Shown in pieces: positions 34,108 through 43,169 of a DNA stretch of 64,000 nt. Numbering within the stretch: the stretch's first letter is position 1; each line of letters begins with the position of its first letter. Position numbers and translations under genes: made by a program. The notes under the pieces were generated by a model. The model did not search any database. It was not told where the DNA came from and saw only the letters and a list, made by a program, of their open reading frames with translations. This DNA is from an uncultured Paracoccaceae bacterium (GTDB lineage: Bacteria; Pseudomonadota; Alphaproteobacteria; Rhodobacterales; Rhodobacteraceae). The stretch is from assembly GCA_947496605.1 (NCBI GenBank), contig CANMDF010000002.1:310001-374000 (forward strand). The letters run 5' to 3'.

Positions 34108-35754
34108 TCACATATTCGGATAGTTCGGCCCGTCGCCGCCTTGGGGGACTGTCCAGGTGATGTTCTGGCTGGGGTCTTTGATGTCGCAGGTTTTGCAGTG
34201 GACGCAGTTCTGGAAGTTGATCTGGAACTTTGTTTCCGCCCCTTCACCCACAAACTCGTACACACCCGCCGGGCAGTAGCGTGCTGATGGACCCGCGTAT
34301 TTCGCCAAGTTTACGCTCACCGGCACGTCTGGGTCGGTCAGGTGCAGGTGTGCCGGTTGGCTTTCTTCGTGGTTGGTAAAGCTGAACGACACGTTGGTCA
34401 GGCGGTCAAACGACAGCGTGCCATCGGGTTTCGGATAGTCGATTTCTTTGTGCTTGCTGGCCTCTTCGGTCGCGTCGGCGTCGGATTTGCCATGCGCCAA
34501 TGTGCCCAAGAATCCGATCCCGAAGGTGTTCATCCACATGTCCATACCGCCTATGCCGAGCGAGGCGAGCAGCCCATATTTGGACCACAGTGGTTTGACG
34601 TTGCGCACTTTCTTAAGGTCATCACCGATCTCGCCTTTGCGGACGGCAGCATCATAGCCATCCAACAGATCGCCACTGCGCTCGGACTTGATTGCCTCTA
34701 CCGCAGCTTCGGCAGCTGCGATGCCGGATAGCATGGCGTTATGATTGCCCTTGATCCGGGGCACGTTGACCATGCCGGCGGCACAGCCCAGCAGCGCACC
34801 GCCTGGGAATTCAAGCTGTGGCATGGACTGATACCCGCCTTCGGAAATCGCGCGTGCGCCGTAAGCGACCCGCTTGCCGCCTTTGAGCAGTTCGGCCACC
34901 TGTGGGTGGTGCTTGAACCGCTGGAATTCCATGTAAGGGAAGACGTGTGGGTTTTTGTAGTTCAGGTGAACGACGAAACCGACATAGACCTGATTGTTCT
35001 CAAGGTGGTAGATGAAAGACCCGCCGCCTGCGTTGCTTTCCAAAGGCCAGCCCATTGTGTGAGTGACTGTGCCTTCTTTGTGCTTTTCCGGGTCGATTTC
35101 CCAAATTTCTTTCATGCCAAGGCCGTATTTCTGCACGTCGGATTTCGCCGCAAGGTCGTATTTTGCGATCACCTGTTTGGATAGGGACCCACGCACGCCT
35201 TCGCCTAAGAACACGTATTTGCCGTGCAGTTCCATGCCGGGCTCATAGGATGGGCCGGGGGTGCCGTCAGGGTTTTTGCCGAATTCGCCGGCGACCACAC
35301 CTTTGACTTCGCCGTTGTCGCCATAGACGACCTCGGAGCAGGCCATGCCGGGGAAAATCTCAACGCCCATTTCTTCGGCTTGTTCGGCCATCCAGCGGCA
35401 GACGTTGCCCATCGAGACGATATAGTTGCCATGGTTATTCATCAGTGGTGGCATCAACATATTAGGGATGCGCAGCTGACCGGCCTCACCCAACATATAA
35501 AAGTTATCCTCGACAACAGGCACGTTCAGCGGTGCGCCTTTTTCCTTCCAATCCGGGATCAGTTTGTTCAGACCGACAGGATCAAGCACGGCGCCAGATA
35601 GAATGTGCGCACCCACTTCGGACCCTTTTTCAAGGACGACGACGTTCAGGTCAGCATCCAATTGTTTCAGCCGGATCGCAGCGGACAGACCAGCGGGGCC
35701 TGCACCAACGATAACAACATCATATTCCATCGCTTCGCGTTCAATCTCGGCCAT
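34108..35754 (-). CDS. Electron transfer flavoprotein-ubiquinone oxidoreductase
   Basis: A 548-residue inner-membrane-associated enzyme passing electrons from ETF (acyl-CoA and other dehydrogenases) to ubiquinone. N-terminal FAD motif VVIVGAGPAGLSAAIRLKQL; the quinone-binding and FAD regions are complete; the C-terminal cluster domain shows CPAGVYEFVGEG then FQINFQNCVHCKTCDIKDPSQNI with four cysteines for [4Fe-4S]. Single gene, divergent from greA. It would serve the acyl-CoA dehydrogenase encoded at the end of the window. Confidence 0.96.
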   Translation of the reverse strand: MAEIEREAMEYDVVIVGAGPAGLSAAIRLKQLDADLNVVVLEKGSEVGAHILSGAVLDPVGLNKLIPDWKEKGAPLNVPVVEDNFYMLGEAGQLRIPNMLMPPLMNNHGNYIVSMGNVCRWMAEQAEEMGVEIFPGMACSEVVYGDNGEVKGVVAGEFGKNPDGTPGPSYEPGMELHGKYVFLGEGVRGSLSKQVIAKYDLAAKSDVQKYGLGMKEIWEIDPEKHKEGTVTHTMGWPLESNAGGGSFIYHLENNQVYVGFVVHLNYKNPHVFPYMEFQRFKHHPQVAELLKGGKRVAYGARAISEGGYQSMPQLEFPGGALLGCAAGMVNVPRIKGNHNAMLSGIAAAEAAVEAIKSERSGDLLDGYDAAVRKGEIGDDLKKVRNVKPLWSKYGLLASLGIGGMDMWMNTFGIGFLGTLAHGKSDADATEEASKHKEIDYPKPDGTLSFDRLTNVSFSFTNHEESQPAHLHLTDPDVPVSVNLAKYAGPSARYCPAGVYEFVGEGAETKFQINFQNCVHCKTCDIKDPSQNITWTVPQGGDGPNYPNM

Positions 35755-35888
35755 GTCACATCCTTTAAGAACTGGGGCGTTTCACCCCTTTAATTTAATC
35801 CCGCTAAGCGTTACCTCAAGAGGTGTTAAGGGGCAATCAAGACACGACGTCAAAACTGGCTCACGCGACATCAAATCGCGGGTAAGGC

Positions 35889-35916
35889 TTGACTTGGGCG
35901 GCCTCTAATAGACTAT
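35889..35916 (+). promoter_or_regulatory. Candidate promoter of greA
   Basis: TTGACT at 35889-35894 and GACTAT at 35911-35916, spacer 16 bp, 43 bp before the greA start in the divergent gap with the ETF-QO gene. Reasonable match to an alphaproteobacterial housekeeping promoter. Confidence 0.45.
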
Positions 35917-35958
35917 GAACACTCGATTTATAAATTTTCCCCTCGGAGGGATGTGACG

Positions 35959-36429
35959 ATGGACAAGATTCCACTGACCCGCGCAGGCTTTGACAAGCTG
36001 GACGGCGAGCTGAAGCACCTGAAAACGGTCGAGCGCCCGGCGATTATCCGTGCGATTGCCGAAGCACGCGAGCATGGCGATCTGTCCGAGAATGCAGAAT
36101 ATCATTCCGCAAAAGAAAAGCAGTCGTTCATTGAGGGTCGTGTGAAAGAGCTGGAAGGCGTGATTTCACTGGCTGATGTCATTGATGTGGCCAAGCTGTC
36201 GGGGACGATCAAATTCGGTGCATCTGTCGAACTGGTCGATGAAGAGACCGATGAAGAGAAAACCTATCAGATTGTCGGCGAATATGAGGCCGATATCGAG
36301 AATGGGAAATTGAACATGAAATCGCCCTTGTCGCGTGCCTTGATTGGCAAAGATGAAGGCGACAGCGTCGAAGTGCGCACCCCCGGTGGTGTCCGCAGTT
36401 ACGAAATCTTGTCGATCACTTATAAATAG
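35959..36429 (+). CDS. greA: Transcription elongation factor GreA
   Basis: A 156-residue RNA-polymerase cleavage factor. The coiled coil includes the acidic tip [17 protein letters not shown] (residues about 34-50) that stimulates transcript cleavage; the C-terminal FKBP-like domain ends with the expected [23 protein letters not shown] block. ATG 35959 has GGAGGG eight bases upstream; GTG 35953 is too close to that site. Confidence 0.97.
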   Translation: MDKIPLTRAGFDKLDGELKHLKTVERPAIIRAIAEAREHGDLSENAEYHSAKEKQSFIEGRVKELEGVISLADVIDVAKLSGTIKFGASVELVDEETDEEKTYQIVGEYEADIENGKLNMKSPLSRALIGKDEGDSVEVRTPGGVRSYEILSITYK

Positions 36430-36443
36430 AAAGCGCGCAAAAC

Positions 36444-37412
36444 ATGGCGCAGCAATCGTACAATAACAGGGCCCGTGAGGCCGAAGGTCTGACCCAAGGC
36501 GAGGCAATTGGTATTGCGATTGCCGTGGGCTGGATGATTGTGATTGGCATCTTCTTTTGGCTGTCGATGACAAGCGACAGTGGCAATGGTGACTTTGCGC
36601 TGGGCCGTTGGGTTTTGGTTGTGATTGCCGTTTTTGTGCCCGCAGGCCTGATCTGGATTGCAACTTTGTTGGCCCGTACGGCCCGTCATTTGCGCGAAGA
36701 CCTGTATCTGACCCAAGCTGAGGTGCAGCGATTAAGTGCCCTTGCCAAGCAGCAGGCGGCAACACCTGTACAGCCCCAAACGGTCGCGTCGCAACCCGCG
36801 CCAGAACCTGAAACAACGCAGCCATCCTCTTTCACATCCAAGCGCGAGTTATCGCGATTGATTGTCCCGCGTGCCGCCCCGCAGGCCCCAAGCGATCAGC
36901 CTGCGTTGGCGCTTGAGACGCCGCCTGATGATGAGAACCCGCCGATTAATCGCCCTGATTTTATAATGGCACTCAACTTTCCTGATGATGAGAACGACAC
37001 CGCAGGCTTTGCTGCTTTGCGGCGTGCGTTGCGGGATCGTTCTGCGCGCAAACTGGTACAGGCAAGCCAAGATGTCCTGACGCTTTTGTCCCAAGACGGC
37101 ATCTACATGGATGATCTGCGTCCCGAACCGGCGACAGCCGATCTTTGGCGTCAGTTTGCCGAAGGTGTGCGTGGCAAGGATGTTGATCCTTTGGGTGGGG
37201 TCAAAGACCAGACTTATTTGTCTTTGGTCAGTACCCGCACCCGCGAGGATACGATTTTTCGGGATTCGGTGCATCACTTCTTGCGGTGCTTTGATCAGAT
37301 GCTGGTTAGCTTTGAACCAGACGCAACCGATACTGATTTGCTGGCGTTGGCCGAAACACGCACTGCCCGTGCCTTTATGCTGTTGGGCCGTTCAACCGGG
37401 ACGTTTGACTGA
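36444..37412 (+). CDS. Two-helix membrane protein of unknown function
   Basis: A 322-residue protein with transmembrane helices at about 22-40 and 53-78, a Pro/Gln/Thr-rich linker (about 95-165) and a cytoplasmic, helical C-terminal domain of roughly 150 residues (FIMALNFPDDEN... HHFLRCFDQMLVSFEPDATDTD). The layout resembles conserved Rhodobacterales proteins of unknown role found after greA. It is 14 bp after greA and 5 bp before the AEC transporter, so the three may share a transcript. Confidence 0.7.
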   Translation: MAQQSYNNRAREAEGLTQGEAIGIAIAVGWMIVIGIFFWLSMTSDSGNGDFALGRWVLVVIAVFVPAGLIWIATLLARTARHLREDLYLTQAEVQRLSALAKQQAATPVQPQTVASQPAPEPETTQPSSFTSKRELSRLIVPRAAPQAPSDQPALALETPPDDENPPINRPDFIMALNFPDDENDTAGFAALRRALRDRSARKLVQASQDVLTLLSQDGIYMDDLRPEPATADLWRQFAEGVRGKDVDPLGGVKDQTYLSLVSTRTREDTIFRDSVHHFLRCFDQMLVSFEPDATDTDLLALAETRTARAFMLLGRSTGTFD

Positions 37413-37417
37413 CCCCG

Positions 37418-38347
37418 ATGTTGGATATTTTCCTTCAGACACTCCCGTTTTTTATGATCATCGCGTTAGGCTATGGGTCTGGTGTCACCAAGTTTTTCTC
37501 AGAAGAGGCGACCGCCTATCTGACGAAGTTCGTTTTCTACTTTGCGCTGTCGGCCATGTTATTTCGGTTTTCGGCCAATCTGTCGTTGGACGCGATCCTC
37601 GATTGGCAGTTTGTCTTGGCCTATCTCAGTGCGTCCACCGTTGTTTACCTGATTGCTGTGCGTGCCGCCCGTCGCCGGATGGTGCCGATGACCGAGGCCG
37701 CTGTTGAGGGGCAGTGTGCGGTAATTGGCAATGTCGGGTTCTTGGGTATTCCGATGCTGGTCTTGTTGCTGGGCGAAGGTGCTGTTGGCCCTGTGATGAT
37801 GGTGCTGGCCGTTGATCTAATCGTCTTTGGCAGTTTGATTGTGATCTTGATCACAGGGTCCCGCGATGGCCGTATGTCACCTAAGGTGCTGTGGACTGTG
37901 GCCGTGGGCTTGATCAAGAACCCTATGATCGTGTCGATCTCGCTGGGTTTGCTGGTCTCTGCCAATAACCTAACAATCCCCGGTCCTGTGAATGACTTTT
38001 TAGGTCTGCTGGGGGCCGCCGCAACACCGGGTGCGCTGTTTGCGATTGGCGCGTCGCTGGCGAGTAAATCAGCCGAGCGTGTCGCGATTGCAGGCTGGTT
38101 GTCGTTTTGCAAACTGGTGCTGCATCCAGCTGCAGTTGCAGTGGCCGCTCTCTTTATCTTTGACGTCGATCCTTATGCAGCTGGCGTGATGATAGCCGCT
38201 GCTGCCCTGCCTGTTGCTGGCAATGTGTATATCTTGGCCCAGCACTATGGCGTGGCACCCACGCGTGTATCGGCGTCGATCTTGATCTCGACCGCGATCA
38301 GCGTTGTGACTGTGTCGTTCATCATTGCGTGGGTGACAAGTTTATGA
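37418..38347 (+). CDS. AEC family transporter
   Basis: A 309-residue inner-membrane carrier of the auxin efflux carrier superfamily, with about ten hydrophobic segments in two halves. The central NVGFLGIPMLVLLLGEGAVG (residues about 105-124) and late AALPVAGNVYILAQHYG (about 266-282) are the paired family motifs. Bacterial members move malate, malonate or other small acids; the substrate is not evident here. Confidence 0.88.
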   Translation: MLDIFLQTLPFFMIIALGYGSGVTKFFSEEATAYLTKFVFYFALSAMLFRFSANLSLDAILDWQFVLAYLSASTVVYLIAVRAARRRMVPMTEAAVEGQCAVIGNVGFLGIPMLVLLLGEGAVGPVMMVLAVDLIVFGSLIVILITGSRDGRMSPKVLWTVAVGLIKNPMIVSISLGLLVSANNLTIPGPVNDFLGLLGAAATPGALFAIGASLASKSAERVAIAGWLSFCKLVLHPAAVAVAALFIFDVDPYAAGVMIAAAALPVAGNVYILAQHYGVAPTRVSASILISTAISVVTVSFIIAWVTSL

Positions 38348-38385
38348 ACCTGCGCTAGCCCTTGTTCAAACGAAAGGGTACGCGC

Positions 38386-39213
38386 ATGGAAACGATATCA
38401 GAAAATCGCTGTTATGGTGGGACGCAGGGCGTCTTTAAGCATAGCTCAAAGGCCTGTTCTTGTGACATGACCTTTGCTGTGTTTTTGCCAGAGGAAGCGG
38501 CGCATGGCCCGGTGCCCGTGTTGTGGTTTTTATCCGGCCTGACGTGCACCCATGAAAACGCAATGGTGAAGGCCGGTGCGCAGGCCTGGGCCGCCGAGCA
38601 GGGCATTGCGTTGGTTTATCCTGACACGTCACCACGTGGTGATGATGTGCCCAATGATGAGGCTTATGATCTGGGCCAAGGTGCGGGTTTCTATATTGAT
38701 GCGACGCAGTCCCCTTGGGATCAGCATTTCAAGATGTGGACTTATGTGACCGATGAATTGCCCGCATTGCTGGCTGAGAATTTCCCGCTCGATATGTCCC
38801 GCCAGTCAATCACAGGTCATTCGATGGGTGGCCATGGTGCGTTGACGATGGCGATGGCGTTGCCGGGGCGGTTTAAGTCTGTGTCCGCCTTTGCGCCCAT
38901 CTGTCATCCTACGGTCAGTGATTGGGGCCGCAAACAATTCGCCGCCTATTGGGGTGATGAGCCGAACTGGGGTCCGCATGACGCGACTTTGCTGATGCAG
39001 GGGTCGGGGTTTGATGGGCCGATCCTGGTTGATACCGGCACCGATGATCAGTTTGGTGATTTACTGGGGACAGAGCATTTTGCGCAGGCGATGGCGGCAA
39101 AGCGGCAGGAAGGGCAGATTCGATTGCAGAAGGGGTATGACCATTCATATTTCTTTATCGCGACATTCATGGAAGACCATGTCGCGTTCCATGCTGAGGC
39201 GCTTTACGCGTGA
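38386..39213 (+). CDS. fghA: S-formylglutathione hydrolase
   Basis: Esterase-D type enzyme that splits S-formylglutathione to formate and glutathione, the second step of glutathione-dependent formaldehyde oxidation; 275 residues. Catalytic serine in ITGHSMGGHGALT (near residue 148), LSGLTCTHEN near 52-61 as the oxyanion region, and the C-terminal KGYDHSYFFIATF with the catalytic His. The dehydrogenase for the preceding step lies at 49729-50841, not adjacent. Its stop overlaps the next start (GTGA). Confidence 0.95.
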   Translation: METISENRCYGGTQGVFKHSSKACSCDMTFAVFLPEEAAHGPVPVLWFLSGLTCTHENAMVKAGAQAWAAEQGIALVYPDTSPRGDDVPNDEAYDLGQGAGFYIDATQSPWDQHFKMWTYVTDELPALLAENFPLDMSRQSITGHSMGGHGALTMAMALPGRFKSVSAFAPICHPTVSDWGRKQFAAYWGDEPNWGPHDATLLMQGSGFDGPILVDTGTDDQFGDLLGTEHFAQAMAAKRQEGQIRLQKGYDHSYFFIATFMEDHVAFHAEALYA

Positions 39214-39656
39214 TTTATGTTGATGCCGATGCCTGTCCTGTGAAGGCCGAGGTTGAGCGTGTTGGCACGCGGCATAAGCTGAAGATTTTTGTGGTGTCCA
39301 ACGGCGGTATTCGCCCGTCGCCCAATCCGTTTGTGGAGACTATTGTGGTGCCCGATGGCCCGGATGTCGCGGATATGTGGATCGCTGATCGTGCGACGAA
39401 GGGGGATGTTGTCATTACTGGCGATATTCCGTTGGCGGCGCGCTGCATTGAGAATGGCGCGCTGGTCCTAAAGCATAATGGCGAGCCATTGACGCAGGCC
39501 AATATCGGCAATGTGCTGGCGACCCGTGATTTGATGGCGGATATGCGGGCGGCTGATCCGTTTCGGCAAGGTGGCGGTAAGCCTTTTGGCAAAGCAGACA
39601 GGGCGCGGTTTTTGGATGGGCTAGAGCGCAGTTTGCGTGCGGCGGCGAAGCTGTGA
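39210..39656 (+). CDS. YaiI/YqxD family (DUF188) protein
   Basis: A 148-residue PIN-like nuclease-fold protein of the DUF188 family. N-terminus MIYVDADACPVKAEV, VVSNGGIRPSPNPFVE and GDVVITGDIPLAARCIENGALVLKHNG (residues about 69-95) are diagnostic, with conserved acidic residues as expected for metal binding. GTG 39210 overlaps the fghA stop, and its own stop overlaps the following start, so the three genes are translationally coupled. Confidence 0.92.
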   Translation: MIYVDADACPVKAEVERVGTRHKLKIFVVSNGGIRPSPNPFVETIVVPDGPDVADMWIADRATKGDVVITGDIPLAARCIENGALVLKHNGEPLTQANIGNVLATRDLMADMRAADPFRQGGGKPFGKADRARFLDGLERSLRAAAKL

Positions 39657-40606
39657 TGCAGATGTCGCCTGCCAAGTTGGGCGCCCTTTGCGCGTCAATC
39701 TCGGTGATCTTCTTCTCGATCAATGATGTGGCGATCAAGTTTCTGAGCGGCGGGTATGCTTTGCATCAGGTCGTGTTGATCCGCTCTGTGATCGGTCTGG
39801 TCATTATTGTGGCCATTATTGCGCCACTGACGACAGGCTGGGCCATTGCCCGCACCAAAAAGCTGAAGATGCATATGCTGCGCGGGCTTTGTGTTGTCTT
39901 TGCCAATATGACCTTCTTTTTGGGTCTGGCAGCGATGCCTTTGGCGGATGCGGTGGCGATCTTTTTCATCAGCCCGCTGGTGATCACGATGTTCTCGGTC
40001 CTGTTTCTGGGCGAGGTTGTGGGCCCAAGGCGCTGGGCGGCGATTGCCGTGGGGTTCATTGGGGTGCTGGTTATGATGCGACCGGGCACCGAGGCGTTTC
40101 AACTGGCTTCGATCCTGCCATTGGCGGCGGCATTTTGCTATGCTGGCATCCACATCATCACCCGCCGCATCGGAGGCACTGAGAGTGCAGCGACAATGGC
40201 GTTTTATATCCAACTGATGTTTATCATTGTGGGTGTGATGTTCGGCTTGCTTGTGGGCGATGGCCGCTTTGGGGATCAGTCTGATCCATCGCTGGCATTT
40301 CTGTTCCGCGCTTGGAGCTGGCCGGTTGTGGCAGACTATCCGGTCTTCTTGATTATCGGGATTGGTATCGGCATCGGGGGGTATCTGATTAGCCAAGCTT
40401 ACCGTGTGGCCGAGGCCTCATATATCGCGCCGTTCGAGTATCTGGCGCTGCCAATTTCGGTGATCTTTGGTATGATCGTCTTTGAAGAATTTCCCGGTGT
40501 TTGGGACTATCTGGGAATGGCCCTGATACTTGGTGCGGGCCTGTTCACCATTTGGCGTGAGGCACAGACCAAACCGATTGCTTTACAGCGTCCATTGCGC
40601 CGTTAG
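39656..40606 (+). CDS. DMT superfamily (EamA) transporter
   Basis: A 316-residue protein with ten hydrophobic segments in two EamA repeats, the usual drug/metabolite transporter layout. ATG 39656 overlaps the preceding TGA; a GTG three bases earlier is possible. Motifs: the first-repeat end AVAIFFISPLVITMFSVLFLGEVVGPRRW and second-repeat end YIAPFEYLALPISVIFGMIVFEEFP. Such RhaT/RarD-like proteins export amino acids or other metabolites; substrate unknown. Confidence 0.87.
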   Translation: MQMSPAKLGALCASISVIFFSINDVAIKFLSGGYALHQVVLIRSVIGLVIIVAIIAPLTTGWAIARTKKLKMHMLRGLCVVFANMTFFLGLAAMPLADAVAIFFISPLVITMFSVLFLGEVVGPRRWAAIAVGFIGVLVMMRPGTEAFQLASILPLAAAFCYAGIHIITRRIGGTESAATMAFYIQLMFIIVGVMFGLLVGDGRFGDQSDPSLAFLFRAWSWPVVADYPVFLIIGIGIGIGGYLISQAYRVAEASYIAPFEYLALPISVIFGMIVFEEFPGVWDYLGMALILGAGLFTIWREAQTKPIALQRPLRR

Positions 40607-40632
40607 GCTGATGTGCAAACGAAGGAGTAACC

Positions 40633-41256
40633 ATGGCAGGCGTTCGGGCAGTTGTCTTTGATATTGGGAACGTGCTGATCGAATGGCAGCCCGAGCGGTT
40701 TTTTGACAGCGTGATTGGTCAAGACCGCCGCCGTGCGATGTTTGCCGCCATCGACTTGCATGGCATCAATGATGAGGTCGACCGGGGCGGCAATTTTCGC
40801 GACACGATTGAGGCTGCGGCCAAGGCAAACCCTGATTGGCATGACGAAGTGATGATGTGGCATGACCGTTGGATTGAGATGGCGGCCCCTGCGATTGATC
40901 ACTCGGTCCGGTTGTTGCGGGCGCTGCGCGGCGCGGGTGTGCCAGTGTTTGCGTTGACAAATTTTGGTATTCAGACCTTTGAAGTGGCCGAGCCTGTGTA
41001 TCCGTTCCTAAAGGAATTCGACCGTCGCTATATCTCGGGCCATATGGGGGTGATTAAACCCGACGCCGAGATCTACGCACGGGTTGAGGCGGATTGCGGT
41101 GTGCCCCCAGGTGGATTGCTGTTTGCGGATGACCGGATTGATAACATCAATGTCGCCGCCGCACGTGGTTGGCAGACACATTTGTTTGAAGAACCACAGG
41201 CGTGGGCTGAGCGATTGGTGTCTGAGGGGTTGTTGACCAAGGAGGCCGCGCAATGA
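40633..41256 (+). CDS. HAD family hydrolase
   Basis: A 207-residue haloacid-dehalogenase superfamily phosphatase. Motif I is VVFDIGNVL with the nucleophile Asp near residue 10 but Gly in place of the usual second aspartate; motif II is ALTNFG, motif III Lys in GVIKPDAEIY, motif IV LLFADDRIDNINVAAARGW. The D-I-G-N variant is common in the YihX/epoxide-hydrolase-like branch, which still acts on sugar phosphates. ATGA-coupled to the next gene. Confidence 0.88.
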   Translation: MAGVRAVVFDIGNVLIEWQPERFFDSVIGQDRRRAMFAAIDLHGINDEVDRGGNFRDTIEAAAKANPDWHDEVMMWHDRWIEMAAPAIDHSVRLLRALRGAGVPVFALTNFGIQTFEVAEPVYPFLKEFDRRYISGHMGVIKPDAEIYARVEADCGVPPGGLLFADDRIDNINVAAARGWQTHLFEEPQAWAERLVSEGLLTKEAAQ

Positions 41257-42161
41257 CTGTGATGATCCCTTTTGAAGAGGGCCAGAAGAAGCTTGATTGG
41301 TTGGCGCTGACCGATGCTTTGGCGGCAGGTCACGAGGGGCCGAAGGCGGATGTGGCGGATGTGTTTCTGTATGAAGGGAACAATACGCTGTTGAACCGAT
41401 CCGCTTGGATTGCAGGGCTGGGGTTGGCTGTGAAATGCGCCACGATTTTTCCCGGTAACAAATCGCAGGGCAAGCCAGCGATTGGCGGGGCGGTCAATTT
41501 GTTTTCTGGTCAGGATGGCGCATTGGAAGCGATCCTCGATTTTGCGCTGGTCACAAAATGGAAGACTGCGGGCGATAGTCTGTTGGCCGCGCGGCGTTTG
41601 GCCCGGCCTGATAGCAAGAATATCCTGATTGTGGGTGCGGGAACCGTGGGGCATTCGCTGCGTGAAGCTTATGGTGCGGCCTTTCCTGATGCGCAGTTCA
41701 CAGTTTGGAACCGCTCGCCCGGAGGTGCACGGGCGCTGCAGACCGCGTTCCCAGACATCGCGATTGCGGATGATCTGGAAACGGCGGTGAAAACTGCTGA
41801 TGTGATTACATCGGCAACGATGTCCACCGATCCGTTGATCAAAGGGGCGTGGTTGCAGCCCGGTCAGCATGTTGACCTGATCGGGGCCTATCGCCCTGAT
41901 ATGCGCGAGGTCGATGATGAGGCATTGAACCGTGCCCGCGTTTTTGTGGACAGCCGCGAAACCACGATTGGGCATATCGGTGAGCTGAAAATTCCGATCG
42001 CCTCGGGTGCCTTCAAAGCCAGCGACGTGGAGGCTGATTTTTATCAACTAGATCAGTTCCGTCGCCATAATCCCGACGAGATTACCTTGTTTAAGAATGG
42101 CGGTGGTGCGCACCTCGACTTAATGACTAGCAGATATATACTGGAAGCCTGGTCAACTTGA
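41253..42161 (+). CDS. Ornithine cyclodeaminase/mu-crystallin family protein
   Basis: A 302-residue NAD(P)-binding protein. LNRSAWIAGLGLAVKCATIFPGNKSQGKPAIGG has the substrate-binding Lys and Arg region, TKWKTAGDSLLAARRLA matches the family R-T-A-A block with Lys-Thr-Ala-Gly, and ILIVGAGTVGHSLREAY is the Rossmann motif. Family members cyclise ornithine to proline, reduce cyclic imino acids, or act as alanine dehydrogenases; the first-choice substrate cannot be given. Cotranscribed with the HAD gene. Confidence 0.85.
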   Translation: MTVMIPFEEGQKKLDWLALTDALAAGHEGPKADVADVFLYEGNNTLLNRSAWIAGLGLAVKCATIFPGNKSQGKPAIGGAVNLFSGQDGALEAILDFALVTKWKTAGDSLLAARRLARPDSKNILIVGAGTVGHSLREAYGAAFPDAQFTVWNRSPGGARALQTAFPDIAIADDLETAVKTADVITSATMSTDPLIKGAWLQPGQHVDLIGAYRPDMREVDDEALNRARVFVDSRETTIGHIGELKIPIASGAFKASDVEADFYQLDQFRRHNPDEITLFKNGGGAHLDLMTSRYILEAWST

Positions 42162-42197
42162 GGGTAATAGGCGCCGCAACCTGAGGATGAGGCGCTT

Positions 42198-43133
42198 TTG
42201 ATTTTAATGTGGTTCTTGGTGGTTTTGGCCAGTTTGGCCTTTGCGTATATCGCTATACGTCCGTTCTATTTAGAGCGCCGCAAACCTATTGTTGGACCGA
42301 CCGAACGCCATGGCGCGACCGGCGAATTCATACAGCTGTCACAGGGAGTGACCCATTGTAAATGGGCCGGGCCCACGCGCGGGCCAGTTGCCATTGTTGT
42401 GCACGGTGTGCAGACACCGATGATTTCGATGGAGGCTGTTGCCGACGGGTTGGGCCGTTTGGGTTACCGCGTGCTGATGTATGACCTTTATGGGCGTGGA
42501 CTGTCGGATGCGCCGAAGGGCAAGCAAGACCGCGCATTTTTCGCCCGGCAATTGGCTGACCTGTGTGCTTACTATGGGCTGGCTGAGGATATCACCGTCG
42601 CAGGGTACTCAATGGGCGGCAATATCGCGACCGGTTTTGCAACGGCCTATCCGCACAGTATCAAGCAGGTGATTTTATTCGCCAGCGGCGGCGTTCACAC
42701 CTCGGAAAGCGCTTTTTCCAAGTTTTGCCGCCGCGTGCCTGTGCTTGGCGATTGGTTGCATGCCGCGTTTGCTGAACGGCGCATTCTGAAAGCCTTGCCG
42801 GAACGTGGTGAGACCCGTGAGATCGAAGCAATCTTTGAGGCCCAACGCAGACAGGTCACCCGCAGGGGGTATTTGCCCGCTGTGCTGTCCAGCCGACGTC
42901 ACATTCTTGCAGAAAGCCAGGAAGAAGATCATCGCAAGCTCTTTCGTCAGGGCATCCCTGTCACAGCCATTTGGGCGGAAAACGATCCGGTCATTCCATT
43001 GCGTGCGGTTGGCCTGCTGGGGCTCTGGAATCGTGACGCCAATCAAGAGGTCGTCGCCGGTGCAGACCATGGCATGCCATACACACATGGCGCGGAAATG
43101 GCCGATGCTTTGCGAGAAGCGCTGCGCGACTAG
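42198..43133 (+). CDS. Membrane-anchored alpha/beta hydrolase
   Basis: A 311-residue protein starting at TTG 42198 (GAGG five bases upstream; ATG 42207 possible). Residues 1-22 are a hydrophobic anchor or signal. Hydrolase motifs: VAIVVHGVQTPMIS, YDLYGRGLSD, nucleophile GYSMGG (Ser near residue 139), AENDPVIP for the acid and GADHGMPYTHG for the His. Resembles monoacylglycerol lipase-type enzymes at the membrane. Confidence 0.83.
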   Translation: MILMWFLVVLASLAFAYIAIRPFYLERRKPIVGPTERHGATGEFIQLSQGVTHCKWAGPTRGPVAIVVHGVQTPMISMEAVADGLGRLGYRVLMYDLYGRGLSDAPKGKQDRAFFARQLADLCAYYGLAEDITVAGYSMGGNIATGFATAYPHSIKQVILFASGGVHTSESAFSKFCRRVPVLGDWLHAAFAERRILKALPERGETREIEAIFEAQRRQVTRRGYLPAVLSSRRHILAESQEEDHRKLFRQGIPVTAIWAENDPVIPLRAVGLLGLWNRDANQEVVAGADHGMPYTHGAEMADALREALRD

Positions 43134-43169
43134 ATTGCTCTGCTTAACAAGGGGCGGTATGCAAATTTA